NCBI GenBank assembly: GCA_002713695.1
Contig: PAUB01000029.1
Coordinates: 341,425-405,424, forward strand
Reading direction: 5' to 3'
Source of the DNA: Opitutaceae bacterium
Lineage (GTDB): Bacteria; Verrucomicrobiota; Verrucomicrobiia; Opitutales; Opitutaceae
Length of the DNA: 64,000 nt
Shown: positions 37,304-45,529 of the stretch, in pieces
Layout: each line of letters starts with the position of its first letter
Numbering within the stretch: position 1 is the first letter of the stretch
The notes under the pieces: generated by a model
Told to the model about the DNA's origin: nothing
Databases searched by the model: none
Seen by the model: the letters and a program-made list of their open reading frames with translations, nothing else
Made by a program: the position numbers and the translations under genes

Positions 37304-38164
37304 ATGACTCGCTTACCTATTACCAAAACTCCCAAGCCTTATGTCGGCGGTGCGTTTATTCGTTCCGAAAGTGGCCGCACGTTTCCGCTCAACGACAAGA
37401 CTGGAAACTTCTATGCGAACATTCCGCAGTGCACACGCAAGGATCTACGTAATGCGGTTGAGTCTGCGGCGAAGGCCGGCGCGAGCTGGGCGAAACGAAG
37501 CGCGTATAATCGCGGACAGATTCTTTATCGACTCGGCGAAATGCTGGAGGCGCGACGTGAGGAGATGATCGAAACACTGGTCTCCTTTGGCGCGACCAAA
37601 GCCGCGGCAACGAAGGAAGTCGATGCGAGCACGGATCGATTGGTTTACTACGCAGGCTGGTGCGATAAATATGAACAGGTGCTCGGTAATGTGAATCCGG
37701 TGGCCTCACCGCATTTCAATTTCACCGTCACTGAAGCGATGGGCGTGGTCGGCGTGATCACACCCGACGCTCCCGCCTTACTCGGGTTGATTTCGATGGT
37801 GGCCCCGATTATCGCGAGCGGAAATTCTGTGGTGGTCAAGGTTTCGGAATCGAATCCTTATCCCGCGATCCTACTGGGTGAAATGCTATCGACGAGTGAT
37901 CTGCCCGGTGGCGTGGTCAATCTTTTGACTGGTTTCCGGGAAGAACTCATCCCGACGTTTGCGAGTCACGAACACATCCGCGGGATCAGTGCGGCAGTTG
38001 TTGGAGCGGATCGTAAGACGCTGCGTTTGTTGGGAGCCGATAGCGTGAAATGCGTTTCCTTCGTGAATGAGAAGAAGAATTGGTATGCTGATAAAGCGCA
38101 GGATCTCTACGCTATCCGTGATTTCGTGGAGTTCAAAACCACGTGGCATCCGATTGGGGCATGA
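37304..38164 (+). CDS. Truncated aldehyde dehydrogenase partner lacking the catalytic domain
   Basis: 286 residues. It covers the ALDH NAD-binding domain (AMGVVGVITPDAPALLGLISM and GNSVVVKVSESNPYPA), then jumps to the ALDH C-terminus (ADKAQDLYAIRDFVEFKTTWHPIG). The catalytic-cysteine domain is absent. The ending is conserved in relatives, so this is a natural short form rather than a broken gene. Full partner plus this one (503 + 286) equals the length of bacterial ALDH16 proteins, which carry the same truncated second domain in one chain. A structural or regulatory subunit role is inferred. Confidence 0.82.
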   Translation: MTRLPITKTPKPYVGGAFIRSESGRTFPLNDKTGNFYANIPQCTRKDLRNAVESAAKAGASWAKRSAYNRGQILYRLGEMLEARREEMIETLVSFGATKAAATKEVDASTDRLVYYAGWCDKYEQVLGNVNPVASPHFNFTVTEAMGVVGVITPDAPALLGLISMVAPIIASGNSVVVKVSESNPYPAILLGEMLSTSDLPGGVVNLLTGFREELIPTFASHEHIRGISAAVVGADRKTLRLLGADSVKCVSFVNEKKNWYADKAQDLYAIRDFVEFKTTWHPIGA

Positions 38165-38308
38165 CGCTGTGGTCCAGCGTCTGCATGCCAAGGAAGAGAA
38201 GTCGAAACAGGGGCTGCTCGGATTTACGCGTGAACCGTTTGGTCTAGGGAAGTCGGTTTTCACGAAATCCTGACTGGCTCCGAATCACGTTTGCCTCATG
38301 CTGCTGGC

Positions 38309-39625
38309 ATGAGTTCGACGTTGTTTCCCCAGCACATCATTGCGAAGAAACGTGATGGTGGTGTGCTCACCGGCGATGAGATTCGCGCGTTTGTCGCCGG
38401 CGCGACCGATGGTTCGTGGGCGGATTACCAACTGAGTGCACTGCTCATGGCGATATTTCTGCGCGGGATGAACCGCGAGGAAATGTCAGCCTACACCGAG
38501 GCGATGATGCATTCAGGCGTCGTCGCTGATCTCTCGGCTCTGGCGATGCCGAAGGCGGACAAACATTCGACGGGCGGAGTAGGTGACAAAGTCTCGTTGC
38601 ATCTCGCGCCGATGATCGCGGCTTGCGGGGTGGCGGTGCCGATGATTTCGGGTCGTGGGCTAGGGCATAGCGGCGGCACGCTCGACAAGCTGGAAGCGAT
38701 CCCGGGTTTCAATGTGAACCTCTCGTTGGAAGATTATCGCGCGCAGTTGGACCGGGTAGGCGTGGCGTTGATTGGGCAGACCAAGGAGCTCGCGCCGGCC
38801 GATAAGAAACTTTATGCGCTGCGCGATGTGACCGCGACGGTGGAATGCATCCCGCTGATATGCGGCAGTATCCTCTCCAAGAAATTGGCCGAAGGAATCG
38901 ATGTGCTCGTGCTCGATGTGAAGTTCGGTCGTGGGGCGTTTATGAAAGATGAGACCGCCGCGCGTGAATTAGCCGAGGCTCTTGTCTCGACTGCCACAGC
39001 TATGAACAAACCCACACGCGCGATCATCACCGCGATGGATCAGCCTTTGGGTCGTGCCGTGGGCAACGCGCTCGAAGTCGCTGAATCAATCGCCTGCCTA
39101 CGTGGCGAGGGGCCTGCTAATACGATGGAAGTCACGTTTGCGCTCGCGGAGCAGATGCTCCTGCTCGCCAAAGTGGCCGACACGAAAGAGGAGGCGCGCG
39201 CTAAGTTGGAGAAAAGCATTTCAAGCGGCGCGGCGCTGGCTAAATTCCGCGATCTAGTCGCCGCTCAGGGAGGTGACGCGAACGTCGTCGATGATCCCGC
39301 GCAACTTCCGCAGGCGAAGCATCAAGTCGCCCTCACGGCAGCCCAGAGTGGTTACGTAGCCGAAGTGGATGCGATGGAGGTCGCGCTTGCTGCACTTCGT
39401 TTGGGCGCAGGTCGCGCGAAGGCTGAGGATGCGATTGATCCAGCCGTGGGTGTGAGCGATCTCGTAAAAGTCGGCGAGCGAGTCGAAGCGGATTCACGCC
39501 TCTGCACAATTCACGCGAATGACGAATCGGCTCTGGCCGAGGCGAAGACAATACTCTCTACGGCGATTAGCTTAATCGAGAAACCGGTTACTGCGCCGCG
39601 ATTGATCGGCAAAATGATCGGTTAG
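38309..39625 (+). CDS. deoA: Pyrimidine-nucleoside / thymidine phosphorylase
   Basis: 438 residues from the ATG at 38309. Cleaves thymidine or uridine with phosphate to the base and (deoxy)ribose-1-phosphate. The signature KADKHSTGGVGDKVSLHLAPM (phosphate loop) and SGRGLGHSGGTLDKLEAIPG are intact. The three domains (helical, Rossmann-like, C-terminal PYNP_C) are full length. It follows the ALDH pair on the same strand, fitting deoxynucleoside catabolism; deoC and deoB are not seen nearby. The last 4 bp overlap the end of convergent carA. Confidence 0.95.
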   Translation: MSSTLFPQHIIAKKRDGGVLTGDEIRAFVAGATDGSWADYQLSALLMAIFLRGMNREEMSAYTEAMMHSGVVADLSALAMPKADKHSTGGVGDKVSLHLAPMIAACGVAVPMISGRGLGHSGGTLDKLEAIPGFNVNLSLEDYRAQLDRVGVALIGQTKELAPADKKLYALRDVTATVECIPLICGSILSKKLAEGIDVLVLDVKFGRGAFMKDETAARELAEALVSTATAMNKPTRAIITAMDQPLGRAVGNALEVAESIACLRGEGPANTMEVTFALAEQMLLLAKVADTKEEARAKLEKSISSGAALAKFRDLVAAQGGDANVVDDPAQLPQAKHQVALTAAQSGYVAEVDAMEVALAALRLGAGRAKAEDAIDPAVGVSDLVKVGERVEADSRLCTIHANDESALAEAKTILSTAISLIEKPVTAPRLIGKMIG

Positions 39626-40803
39626 ATCTTCCCGGCTTTGCGCTTCTCAATCAGCTGGTAGAAATCGACGAAGAGCGGGTCGGCATCGTTCGGGCCGGGC
39701 GCTGCTTCGGGATGATACTGGACGGAGAAAATCGGGAGCTCTTTGTGGCGGAGGCCTTCGACGGTTTTGTCGTTGAGATTAATCTCGGTGACCATCGCGC
39801 CGCCTTTTTCGAGGCTCTTGGGATCGGTCGCGAAGCCGTGATTTTGCGCGGTGATGGAGACGAGCTCGGTTTCGATGTTCTTGACCGGTTGGTTGCCGCC
39901 GCGATGGCCGAACTTGAGTTTGAAGGTCGATCCGCCAAGAGCGTGGGTGAGCATCTGATGCCCGAGACAGATACCGAAGGTCGGATAATCCGGAATCAGG
40001 TTCATGACAGTCTGGTGCACGTAATCGAGGGCGGCGGGATCGCCAGGCCCATTCGAGAGAAATAGGCCGTCGGGATTGTATTCGCGGATTTGCTCAGCGG
40101 AGGCGGAAGCAGGGAAAACCTGCACTTCAAAGCCGTGGCGGACGAGTTTGCGGAAGATGGTGTATTTCGCGCCCAGATCGAATGCGGCTACTTTGAAATG
40201 TTTTTCCGGGATGCCGGGCGCGTTCATCGTGGTGCCGACGGGGAAGTAAGGATCGTTGAATCTTGCCGGATCTTCGTCGCCCCAGATGTAGGGCTCCTTG
40301 CAGGTGACTTCTTTGACGTAATCGCTACCGGCCATGTCCTGCCAGTTGCGGGCTTTGGCCACGGCTTCCTCATCGCTGATCGGGAGGGTGCTGAGGCAAG
40401 ATTTCATGGCTCCATCGACGCGGAGTTTCTTGGTGAGAGAGCGGGTGTCGATCTCACTGATGCCGGGGATGCAGTATTTGCGCAGATAATCGTCGAGGGT
40501 GGACTGCGAGCGCCAGTTGCTCACGACGGGGGAAAGCTCCCGCACGACGAAGCCAGCACACTTGGGCGCATCGGCTTCGCTATCCTCATCGTTGACCCCG
40601 TAGTTTCCGATCATCGGAGTCGTCATGGTGACGATTTGGCCGAAGTAGGAGGGATCAGTCAGAATCTCCTGATAACCGGTCATGGATGTGTTAAAAACAC
40701 ATTCGCCAGCGATTGTCGCGTCGGCGCCAAAGGCGCGGCCGCGGAATATACTTCCATCTTCGAGAGCTAGGACAGCAGGTTTGGGAGATGACATCAAAGG
40801 CAA
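39622..40803 (-). CDS. carA: Carbamoyl-phosphate synthase small (glutaminase) subunit
   Basis: 393 residues. Supplies ammonia from glutamine to CarB for arginine and pyrimidine synthesis. The N-terminal CPSase small-chain domain (about 1-160) is followed by a class I glutamine amidotransferase with nucleophile Cys in PTFGICLGHQML and the His-Glu pair in VQYHPEAAPG. carB is not adjacent, as often in this phylum. Divergent from kamA over a 111-bp gap. Confidence 0.96.
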   Translation of the reverse strand: MPLMSSPKPAVLALEDGSIFRGRAFGADATIAGECVFNTSMTGYQEILTDPSYFGQIVTMTTPMIGNYGVNDEDSEADAPKCAGFVVRELSPVVSNWRSQSTLDDYLRKYCIPGISEIDTRSLTKKLRVDGAMKSCLSTLPISDEEAVAKARNWQDMAGSDYVKEVTCKEPYIWGDEDPARFNDPYFPVGTTMNAPGIPEKHFKVAAFDLGAKYTIFRKLVRHGFEVQVFPASASAEQIREYNPDGLFLSNGPGDPAALDYVHQTVMNLIPDYPTFGICLGHQMLTHALGGSTFKLKFGHRGGNQPVKNIETELVSITAQNHGFATDPKSLEKGGAMVTEINLNDKTVEGLRHKELPIFSVQYHPEAAPGPNDADPLFVDFYQLIEKRKAGKI

Positions 40804-40914
40804 ACGAAAAGGCTTCGATTCAGACCTGCCAAGGGGAAATCTTGTTTGGGCCGAAAATCTTTCCCCGCCGTTTGACAGAGGGGCCCTCTGTTCTTACCCA
40901 TTTGCCTCTTAAAC

Positions 40915-42105
40915 ATGCCTTATTCAGATGATCGCGATACTTGGTTTGAGGGCCAAGGCCTTTGGGCACACATCCCGGCCAGCGATTGGCAGAGCTGGAC
41001 GTGGCAGCTGAAGAATCGTCTCACCAGTATCGAACACCTTGAGCAATACATGACGCTCACGGCCGATGAGAAGGCCGGTTGTCTCTTTGCCAGCCATAAG
41101 CTGTCGCTCGCGATCACCCCGTATTTTTTCAATCTGATCGATCGCAACGACCCTGATTGCCCGCTGCGCAAGCAGATGATCCCTCGTGAGGGTGAAACGC
41201 AGGTTTCTTCCGAGGAGATGCTCGATTCACTGGGCGAGGACGAACATTCGCCCGTGCCGGGCCTCGTGCACCGTTATCCGGATCGTGTCTTGTTCCTGGT
41301 TACGGATCGCTGCGCGGCATATTGCCGCTATTGCACTCGCAGTCGCCTAGTCTCTAACGCTCAGGACTATAATTTCCATCCGGAATACGAACAGGGGCTG
41401 CGTTATATCGAATCGCACCCCGAAGTGCGCGACGTGCTGCTCTCCGGTGGCGATCCACTTCTGCTCTCCGATAAAAAGCTCGAGCACCTGCTCGTGCGTC
41501 TCCGCGAGATCAAGCACGTGGAGTTTATCCGTATCGGCTCGCGCATCCCGACTTTTCTCCCCCAACGCATCACGCCGGCACTTTGCGATCTGTTTAAGAA
41601 ATACGGCGCGATCTGGATGAGCATCCACGTGAACCATCCCAAGGAGTGCACGCAGGAGCTGAAGAATGCCTGTGAACGCCTCAGCTATGCCGGTGTGCCG
41701 CTCGGCAACCAAAGCGTTCTGCTCAAGGGTGTGAACGACGATACCGATGTGATGAAAGCGCTCGTGCAACGTCTCCTGCGCATGCGTGTGCGGCCCTACT
41801 ATATTTACCAGATGGATCTCATCACCGGTGGTAGTCATTTCAAAGTGGATGTGCGCAAAGGTATCGAGATCATCCGCGCGCTACGTGGCCATACAACCGG
41901 ATACGCCGTGCCACAATACGTGATCGATGCTCCCGGCGGCGGTGGTAAGGTGCCGATCAACCCCGAGTATTTGGAAGAGATCAACGACAAGGAGGTCGTC
42001 TTCCGGAATTTCGAAGGAAAACAGTTCCGCTATCCCCTCACGACCACACCGCTACCGAAAAAAGCGGAGATTGAGATGCCGGTCGAAGACCTGCGGATCC
42101 ACTGA
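40915..42105 (+). CDS. kamA: L-lysine 2,3-aminomutase (KamA-type radical SAM enzyme)
   Basis: 396 residues. Interconverts lysine and beta-lysine using 4Fe-4S, SAM and PLP. Radical-SAM cysteines are C133, C137 and C140 (CAAYCRYC). The N-terminal WQSWTWQLKNRL start and the PLP-lysine region DAPGGGGKVPINPEY match KamA/AblA. It is longer than EpmB (about 340 residues), so a role in EF-P modification is less likely. ablB (beta-lysine acetyltransferase for the osmolyte N-acetyl-beta-lysine) does not follow, leaving its pathway open. Confidence 0.92.
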   Translation: MPYSDDRDTWFEGQGLWAHIPASDWQSWTWQLKNRLTSIEHLEQYMTLTADEKAGCLFASHKLSLAITPYFFNLIDRNDPDCPLRKQMIPREGETQVSSEEMLDSLGEDEHSPVPGLVHRYPDRVLFLVTDRCAAYCRYCTRSRLVSNAQDYNFHPEYEQGLRYIESHPEVRDVLLSGGDPLLLSDKKLEHLLVRLREIKHVEFIRIGSRIPTFLPQRITPALCDLFKKYGAIWMSIHVNHPKECTQELKNACERLSYAGVPLGNQSVLLKGVNDDTDVMKALVQRLLRMRVRPYYIYQMDLITGGSHFKVDVRKGIEIIRALRGHTTGYAVPQYVIDAPGGGGKVPINPEYLEEINDKEVVFRNFEGKQFRYPLTTTPLPKKAEIEMPVEDLRIH

Positions 42106-42122
42106 GCTGGTTAGTATTATCG

Positions 42123-42233
42123 TTTGTCATTGCGAGGCATCCGCGAAGCGGATGACGCGGCAATCCACGCATTAGATATCGGCCACGTCTACCCGCTCGT
42201 GGCTTGCCACGCCCGCTGGGCTCGAAATGACAA
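42123..42233. repeat. Dispersed palindromic repeat (TTGTCATTGCGAGG type)
   Basis: Ends TTTGTCATT (42123-42131) and AATGACAA (42226-42233) are inverted. The interior holds CCGCGAAGCGGATGACGCGG and CAATCCACGC. The motif family is found between genes in many bacteria. No coding potential; it starts 17 bp after kamA. Confidence 0.6.
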
Positions 42234-42297
42234 TGCAAGCTACCCCGACCCCTGGGCCAGCTTGCCTTAGGCGGGGATGTGCGATTCAGTTTTCACC

Positions 42298-42753
42298 ATG
42301 AAAACTGTGTTTCTGGTGCTGATATTCTTGGCAACCGCAAGTGGCATGGTGGGCAAACCACTGACCTTCACATTCGAAGAGTATCAAGTGGATCCGGCGA
42401 CCTATCCTGATGTTGATCCGGCCAGTTATACCAACGGCGAGATATATCCCTTGGATCTACTGGCCGGCCTGAAACCGATTGCCAGCCAATCCGTGGAGCT
42501 TTCACTGGAAGGGAATGGCAAAGCAGTCGCGACGATTGGCGATTCGACTGTCACCTTGGAGGTGCGGGCCGTGCCCAATAAGGAATCCAGTTACCGGATC
42601 TTGGTGAAACATGAATTTGTTTCCGCTTATAGCGGTGAAATTCCGATCATTAGCTCGCGGGGCTACAATCCGAGCGGGACCTTCAAGGTAGGTGACGAGC
42701 GCGTGGTTGGTGGCCTCAAGGGTGGAGCTGACGGCTCCGTGAAGGCCTTGTGA
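42298..42753 (+). CDS. Secreted protein of unknown function
   Basis: 151 residues from the ATG at 42298. The signal peptide (KTVFLVLIFLATASGMVG) is probably cleaved near residue 20. The mature part is beta-rich (SVELSLEGNGKAVATIG, STVTLEVRAVP) with a GSVKAL C-terminus. No cysteines after the signal and no named domain. It stands alone between the palindromic repeat and the tandem non-coding units. Confidence 0.7.
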   Translation: MKTVFLVLIFLATASGMVGKPLTFTFEEYQVDPATYPDVDPASYTNGEIYPLDLLAGLKPIASQSVELSLEGNGKAVATIGDSTVTLEVRAVPNKESSYRILVKHEFVSAYSGEIPIISSRGYNPSGTFKVGDERVVGGLKGGADGSVKAL

Positions 42754-42869
42754 CGGTGCTCAAATTGACTGATTGAATGTCGCTAGCGCTTCCTAGCGCA
42801 GGAAATGATAGTTCGTAACTAGCTCTATTCTAACAGGATGAAATTTTGCTGAAAAAACTTTATCAAAAA

Positions 42870-43012
42870 TTGAGCGTTTTGCCCCAAACACCGTCTACCT
42901 CTGTGTAGTTAATTTGGTGTTTTTCAATTTTGTGTTTGTTAGTCGTTCTTTTCGGTTGCTAGGTAGTTAGGTCACATTGGTCGCCTCGAAAGAGGTGGCC
43001 TTTTGTGTTTTA
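42870..43012 (+). ncRNA. Candidate small RNA unit A (ECF-like promoter to terminator)
   Basis: A promoter-like pair GAGC (42872-42875) / GTCT (42893-42896) at 17-bp spacing is followed by TGTGTAGTTAAT. An about 60-nt variable T-rich body comes next, then a 9-bp hairpin GGTCGCCTC-GAAA-GAGGTGGCC (42979-43000) and TTTTGTGTTTT. No open frame with a start is seen in the body. The whole layout recurs in unit B 170 bp downstream. The predicted transcript is about 100 nt, starting near 42903. Confidence 0.5.
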
Positions 43013-43042
43013 TTGGAGGGGAGAAAATTATTTTTCAATAAA

Positions 43043-43170
43043 TTGAACGTTTCCGCCCAAGCCGCGTCTTCCTCTATGTAGTTAATAAGTATTTCAGCTT
43101 TGTGTAGTTTTAGGTTTATTGGTGTTATAGGGCACTCGGGCCGCCTCGAAAGAGGCGGCTTTGGTATTTC
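43043..43170 (+). ncRNA. Candidate small RNA unit B, paralogue of unit A
   Basis: Same order as unit A: GAAC (43045-43048) / GTCT (43066-43069) at 17-bp spacing, TATGTAGTTAAT, about 50-nt variable body, and hairpin CCGCCTC-GAAA-GAGGCGG (43141-43158) with TTT after. The block from 43023 to 43086 aligns with 42850-42913 at about three quarters identity, whereas the bodies differ. Confidence 0.5.
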
Positions 43171-43229
43171 TAGGGATCGAAAATAGCGAATTTCACTTGC
43201 GATGGGGCGGATTTGGAGTTCTGTCTGCA

Positions 43230-43376
43230 TTGCCTGTAGGGGTGTCTTCCGCGGAAGACTGAGATTGTAGCGCGATTCGGCTACTGGACCCTTCGAACCT
43301 GAAACGGATCATGCCGACGAAGGAAACAGCAGGCGTCGTTTTACACGCCACTGGGCGGATGACGCCCCTTTTTTCG
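43230..43376 (+). promoter_or_regulatory. TPP riboswitch with terminator expression platform
   Basis: All core THI-element blocks are in order: GGGGTG (43239-43244), CTGAGA (43259-43264), ACCCTTCGAACCTGA (43288-43302), and GGATCATGCCGACGAAGGAA (43306-43325). P1 can form from GCCTG (43232-43236) with CAGGC (43330-43334). The overlapping terminator stem GGCGTC (43332-43337) / GACGCC (43361-43366) is followed by six T. When TPP binds, the terminator is expected to form and shut off the TonB receptor gene 32 bp downstream. Confidence 0.95.
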
Positions 43377-43407
43377 GCGCTCCTATTTGGGTGAGGCATT
43401 TATCAAA

Positions 43408-45525
43408 ATGCATATCACGAAACGCCTTCTCATCACTATGATCGCCTGCGCCACCACTTTGGTGAGCCAGGCGCAAAACTCCGCGGAAGAGCCCGTGATC
43501 TTGGATTCGCTCCGAGTCACGGCTGATCTCTGGGCTTCTCCGCTTGATCGCATCGCCGCGAGCGTGACTGTGATGGATGAAGCCGCTCTCAAGCAGAGCG
43601 ATGTGCGTCACTTTGCTGATCTGGTGGATCAGATCCCTAATCTGTCTTGGACTGGCGCGACGTCGCGTCCGCGTTATCTGCAAATCCGTGGAGTGGGTGA
43701 AAATTCGCAATACGAAGGCGAGACGCCTGATTCGGCGGTGCGCTTTCTGTTGGATGATCTCGATCTCACGGGCCTCGGATCGATCGGCACCTCGTTTGAT
43801 TTGCAGCAAGTCGAGGTGCTGCGTGGACCACAGGCTGGAGCGTTCGGCGCCAATGCGGCGGGCGGGGTCGTGCGTTTAGTCTCCAACGCGCCGACTCCTT
43901 TCTGGACCGGTCAAACGGAAGTCAGAGTGGGCAGCGATTCGTTGCGCAGTGTGGGCCTCGCCGTTGGTGGTCCGTTGATCGAATCCGATCCGGATCAACT
44001 TATGATGCGTGTCGCGCTGCAGCACAATGAGAGCGATGGCTTTCGCCACAATCGCACGGTCAACGCCGATACGAATGTGCGCGACGAATTTACGTCGCGC
44101 CTGCGTCTCACGTGGAACCCTCACGAGCTTTGGACTTGGGACACGTCGGTGGTTTTCGCTGATTTTGATAACGGTTTCGATTCCTATGCGCTCGATAATA
44201 ATGGCGAGTTTACCTACAGCGATCAGCCGGGGCGCGATGAGCAGCGCACACTCGCGGGCAGCTTGCGCGGCACGTATAAAGGCAGGGATGCGGCTCGCGT
44301 GACATCAGTGACGAGCGGGGTGAGGACGAAAGCGCGGTATGCTTACGACGATGATTGGACGGCGGCGTCTTACATGGGCTTTAGCGATCTCAATCGCACA
44401 CGTTGGGTCGTGAATCAGGAGCTGCGTTTAGACTCCGATCCGGCTCGCGACACAGGCTCCTGGATCGATCGTTGGACCGTCGGTGCATTTTACTCGGCCA
44501 ACGATGAGATCTCGCGTTACACCAACGAAGACCCGTGGACGCTGCGCACGCTCAAGACGAATTATCACTCTACGAATGCCGCGCTGTTTGGGCAGATCAG
44601 TCACGATCTCAGCGAGCAGACTCGCGTGATCATTGGTCTGCGGGGCGAGAAGATCGAGATCGAGGGCGACGGGTTCAGTTCGAAGTTTCGCAAGGGCTCG
44701 GGCACCTATGATCCAACCTCCACACTCACGCCGCAATTCGACGACACGTTGATCGGCGGCAAGCTCACGCTCGAACACGATTTGAGCTCGCGCGAGCTGC
44801 TGTTTGTGACGCTTTCCCGCGGCTACAAATCCGGCGGCATCAACATCGATGCGCGTATCAATCCCACGACCGATCCCCTGACTTACGCCACGGAAACGCT
44901 CTGGAATTTTGAAGCGGGTTTGCGTGGTAATTGGGCCGATAGGCGCATTTCCGGCGAGGTGACGGGTTTTTATCTGCAGCGTGAAAATACTCAGGTGCGC
45001 GACTCAGCCGGTTTCGGTGGTAGCTACCGATTCTTCACGGATAACGGCAATGACGCCTACGTTTATGGCTTGGAGGCAGCGGGCAGCTTGGCGATGACTC
45101 CGGTCTGGTCGCTGCGTGGATCGATTGGCCTGATGCGCTCCGAGCTGGATCGCTTCACTTTGAGCAACGGCAATACCGGCGGTCGTCGCGCGCTCGCGAA
45201 TACGCCGCGCTACGGTTATGCGATCGGCACGCGCTATGGTGCGGCGAAGGGATTCTTCGGCAGCGCAGATTTCATGCGTCGCGCGAGCCAATATGATTCG
45301 AACAATCAGAACGAGGCGCGACGTGAATTCGAAGTGGTCAACGTGAGCGTGGGTTACGCTTGGGAGCATTGGTCCGTCACGCTCTGGGCGAAAAACCTCT
45401 TCGATGAGGAATACGACAACCGCGTGTTTTTCTTCGGCAACGAGGGCCCGAACTACACCGCAAAGCGTTACGAAGACCGGGCGGCGCCGCAGCAAGTCGG
45501 CATCACCGGCTCGTATCGTTTTTAA
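43408..45525 (+). CDS. TonB-dependent outer-membrane receptor, probably for thiamine or its precursors
   Basis: 705 residues from the ATG at 43408, with signal peptide (about 1-22, ending SQAQ). The plug domain (about 35-150) includes VEVLRGPQAGAFGANAAGGVVRLVSNAP. The 22-strand barrel follows, ending in an aromatic GSYRF C-terminus as needed for outer-membrane assembly. The family covers siderophore and vitamin uptake. The TPP riboswitch directly upstream points to thiamine-related cargo, so the specificity is inferred from regulation, not from the receptor sequence. Convergent with the CarH-like gene, 4 bp apart. Confidence 0.92.
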   Translation: MHITKRLLITMIACATTLVSQAQNSAEEPVILDSLRVTADLWASPLDRIAASVTVMDEAALKQSDVRHFADLVDQIPNLSWTGATSRPRYLQIRGVGENSQYEGETPDSAVRFLLDDLDLTGLGSIGTSFDLQQVEVLRGPQAGAFGANAAGGVVRLVSNAPTPFWTGQTEVRVGSDSLRSVGLAVGGPLIESDPDQLMMRVALQHNESDGFRHNRTVNADTNVRDEFTSRLRLTWNPHELWTWDTSVVFADFDNGFDSYALDNNGEFTYSDQPGRDEQRTLAGSLRGTYKGRDAARVTSVTSGVRTKARYAYDDDWTAASYMGFSDLNRTRWVVNQELRLDSDPARDTGSWIDRWTVGAFYSANDEISRYTNEDPWTLRTLKTNYHSTNAALFGQISHDLSEQTRVIIGLRGEKIEIEGDGFSSKFRKGSGTYDPTSTLTPQFDDTLIGGKLTLEHDLSSRELLFVTLSRGYKSGGINIDARINPTTDPLTYATETLWNFEAGLRGNWADRRISGEVTGFYLQRENTQVRDSAGFGGSYRFFTDNGNDAYVYGLEAAGSLAMTPVWSLRGSIGLMRSELDRFTLSNGNTGGRRALANTPRYGYAIGTRYGAAKGFFGSADFMRRASQYDSNNQNEARREFEVVNVSVGYAWEHWSVTLWAKNLFDEEYDNRVFFFGNEGPNYTAKRYEDRAAPQQVGITGSYRF

Positions 45526-45529
45526 TCAA

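Noticed and set aside
38067..38273. Open frame overlapping the end of the short aldehyde dehydrogenase, as a frameshifted extension
   Set aside because: The short ALDH ends at KTTWHPIG, the normal family end; the other frame has no resemblance to ALDH.
42850..43170. CRISPR-like repetition
   Set aside because: Only two copies, unequal spacing, promoter-and-hairpin layout and no spacers or cas genes.
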